Source of the DNA: Nitrospirales bacterium
GTDB lineage: Bacteria; Nitrospirota; Thermodesulfovibrionia; Thermodesulfovibrionales; Dissulfurispiraceae
NCBI GenBank assembly: GCA_020846375.1
Contig: JADLDZ010000297.1
Coordinates: 1 to 5,878, forward strand
Direction: 5' to 3'
Length of the DNA: 5,878 bases
The notes under the pieces were generated by a model, which was given only the letters and a program-made list of their open reading frames with translations, did not search any database and was not told the origin of the DNA. Each line of letters opens with the position of its first letter. Within the stretch, counting starts at the first letter, position 1. This document shows, piece after piece, positions 4,644-5,878 of this stretch. The translations under genes were made by a program, and so were the position numbers.

Positions 4644-5878
4644 ATGAAGAGAAAACTGAGAGAATATTTTGCTGAGCATCTCACCCCGCTCACGATCACG
4701 GCAATCTATGCGCTTGTGGGGTGGACGTGGGTCCTCTTTTCCGACGTCCTCCTCGCGGTATTGTTAAAAACCCCCCCTCTTCTCACCTACTTACAGATCC
4801 TCAAGGAAGGGGTCTTTATTTTCGCAACGGCCCTGATACTTTATGCCCTCATCAAGAGGGGCATGTTCACCATTGAGCGCCCTGCACGGCTCCATCAGGC
4901 GTCCGAGAGGCGGTTCCACCTCCTCGAGGAGAAACTCAGGGAGACCCTGGAGGAGCATGAGATCATCCTCGAAAACGCCTTGGTAGGCATTGCCTTCACC
5001 CGGGACAGGATAGTGGAGAGGGGCAACGAGAAGTGCGAGGAGATCTTCGGCTACTGCAGGGGAGAGGTCATAGGGCGAAGCACGGAGCCCTTCTATCCCT
5101 CACGGGAGGAGTTCGAACGGCATGGACAGGAAATCCAGCGGAGCCTTTCCGCGGGCGGGCACTACTCGGGAGAGGTGCTCATGCAGAAGAAGGACCGGTC
5201 CCTCTTCTGGTGCAGGCTTTTCGGGAAGGCCCTCGCCTCTTCCGATCTGTCCCGGGGCATCATCTGGATCATCGAGGATGTTACCGCCCGGAGGCAGGCG
5301 GAGGAGGCGCTGCGCGCCTCGCAGGAATATGCGCGCAATATCATCGACAGCTCCCTCGATATGATCATTGCGGTGGACAATGACCGCACTATCACGGAGT
5401 TCAACCGGGCCGCCTGCGAGACCTTCGGGTATGAAAGAGGGGAAATTATCGGGGAGCATGTGGATGTCCTCTACGCCGATCCGGGCACGGGACAGGAGGT
5501 GCATCATACCGTATTGCGGAACGGCAGATGCATCCGGGAGATCCTCAACCGGCGAAAAAGCGGGGAGGTCTTTCCGAGCTTTCTTTCCGCATCCGTGGTC
5601 CTCAATGCGGAGGACGAGGTGGTGGGGGTGATGGGGCTATCCCGTGACATCACCGAGCGCAAACGCGTAGAAGAGGAGCTGCTCAGGGCGCGGAAGCTCG
5701 ACTCCCTCGGGGTGCTGGCCGGGGGTATCGCCCACGATTTCAATAACATTCTCACTGCTATCATGGGGAACATTTCCCTTGCGCTGCTCAGCGGGAGCGG
5801 GGGCCACGAAATGGAGAAAAGACTTGCCGACGCCGAAAACGCCTGCCTGAGGGCAAAAGAGTTGACCGGTAAACTGCT
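4644..5878 (+). CDS. Membrane-anchored PAS-PAS sensor histidine kinase, 3' end missing
   Basis: This is the first 411 residues of a sensor histidine kinase; the frame stays open to the right window edge. Two membrane segments (about 15-40 and 48-71) form a short N-terminal anchor with YALVGWTWVLFSD. A linker helix (80-108) leads to PAS domain 1 (about 105-215, ending IIWIIEDVTARRQAEEALRA). PAS domain 2 follows (about 226-342, with AVDNDRTITEFNRAACETFG and ending GLSRDITERK). Then comes the dimerisation/phosphoacceptor helix, with the H-box GGIAHDFNNILTAI and His364. The catalytic ATPase domain lies beyond the window. HDFNN kinases of this type often continue into a receiver domain, which cannot be seen here. 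There is almost no periplasmic part, so sensing is probably cytoplasmic or membrane-based through the PAS domains. In-frame GTG starts at 4641 and 4629 are alternatives; none has a good ribosome site. An in-frame stop at 4605-4607 limits the start. Confidence 0.94.
   Translation, partial: MKRKLREYFAEHLTPLTITAIYALVGWTWVLFSDVLLAVLLKTPPLLTYLQILKEGVFIFATALILYALIKRGMFTIERPARLHQASERRFHLLEEKLRETLEEHEIILENALVGIAFTRDRIVERGNEKCEEIFGYCRGEVIGRSTEPFYPSREEFERHGQEIQRSLSAGGHYSGEVLMQKKDRSLFWCRLFGKALASSDLSRGIIWIIEDVTARRQAEEALRASQEYARNIIDSSLDMIIAVDNDRTITEFNRAACETFGYERGEIIGEHVDVLYADPGTGQEVHHTVLRNGRCIREILNRRKSGEVFPSFLSASVVLNAEDEVVGVMGLSRDITERKRVEEELLRARKLDSLGVLAGGIAHDFNNILTAIMGNISLALLSGSGGHEMEKRLADAENACLRAKELTGKL

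Overview
This is bacterial chromosomal DNA, GC-rich and densely coded, with short intergenic gaps. It encodes a sigma-54-type response regulator, a PAS-PAS histidine kinase with a GGIAHDFNN H-box, an SspB-like ClpXP adaptor and Lgt. This mix suggests a Gram-negative environmental bacterium of the deltaproteobacterial type (Geobacter- or Syntrophus-like) or possibly Nitrospirota. That placement is inferred from protein flavour only. No rRNA, tRNA, mobile element, CRISPR array or phage gene is visible.

Left half (minus strand, read right to left). A probable three-gene operon starts near 2670 with an extended -10 promoter. Its genes are an SspB-like adaptor (2616-2170), a small nuclease-fold-like protein of unknown function (2136-1801), and an NtrC-family response regulator (1804-458) whose ATG overlaps the previous stop as ATGA. 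After a 176-base gap containing a perfect 13-base palindrome comes the 5' part of a PlsC-type acyltransferase gene (281-1), cut by the left window edge.

Middle. Divergent from sspB is an amidohydrolase gene (2680-3648) with a very short N-terminus. It runs tail-to-tail into lgt (4464-3643, minus strand). The two genes share 6 bases at their stop codons.

Right half. A 179-base divergent region holds two perfect TATAAT hexamers, one for lgt and one facing rightwards. It is followed by a membrane-anchored PAS-PAS histidine kinase (4644 to the right edge) that is cut after the H-box.

Working together. PlsC-type acyltransferase and Lgt both belong to lipid and envelope biogenesis. The response regulator and the kinase could form a two-component system, but they are separated by about 2.8 kb and lie in different transcription units, so pairing is only a possibility. 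The least conventional element is the adaptor / unknown small protein / sigma-54 regulator operon. I see no clear evidence for a wholly new system. The two edge genes (PlsC-type and kinase) were found by reading the frames that run off the window.
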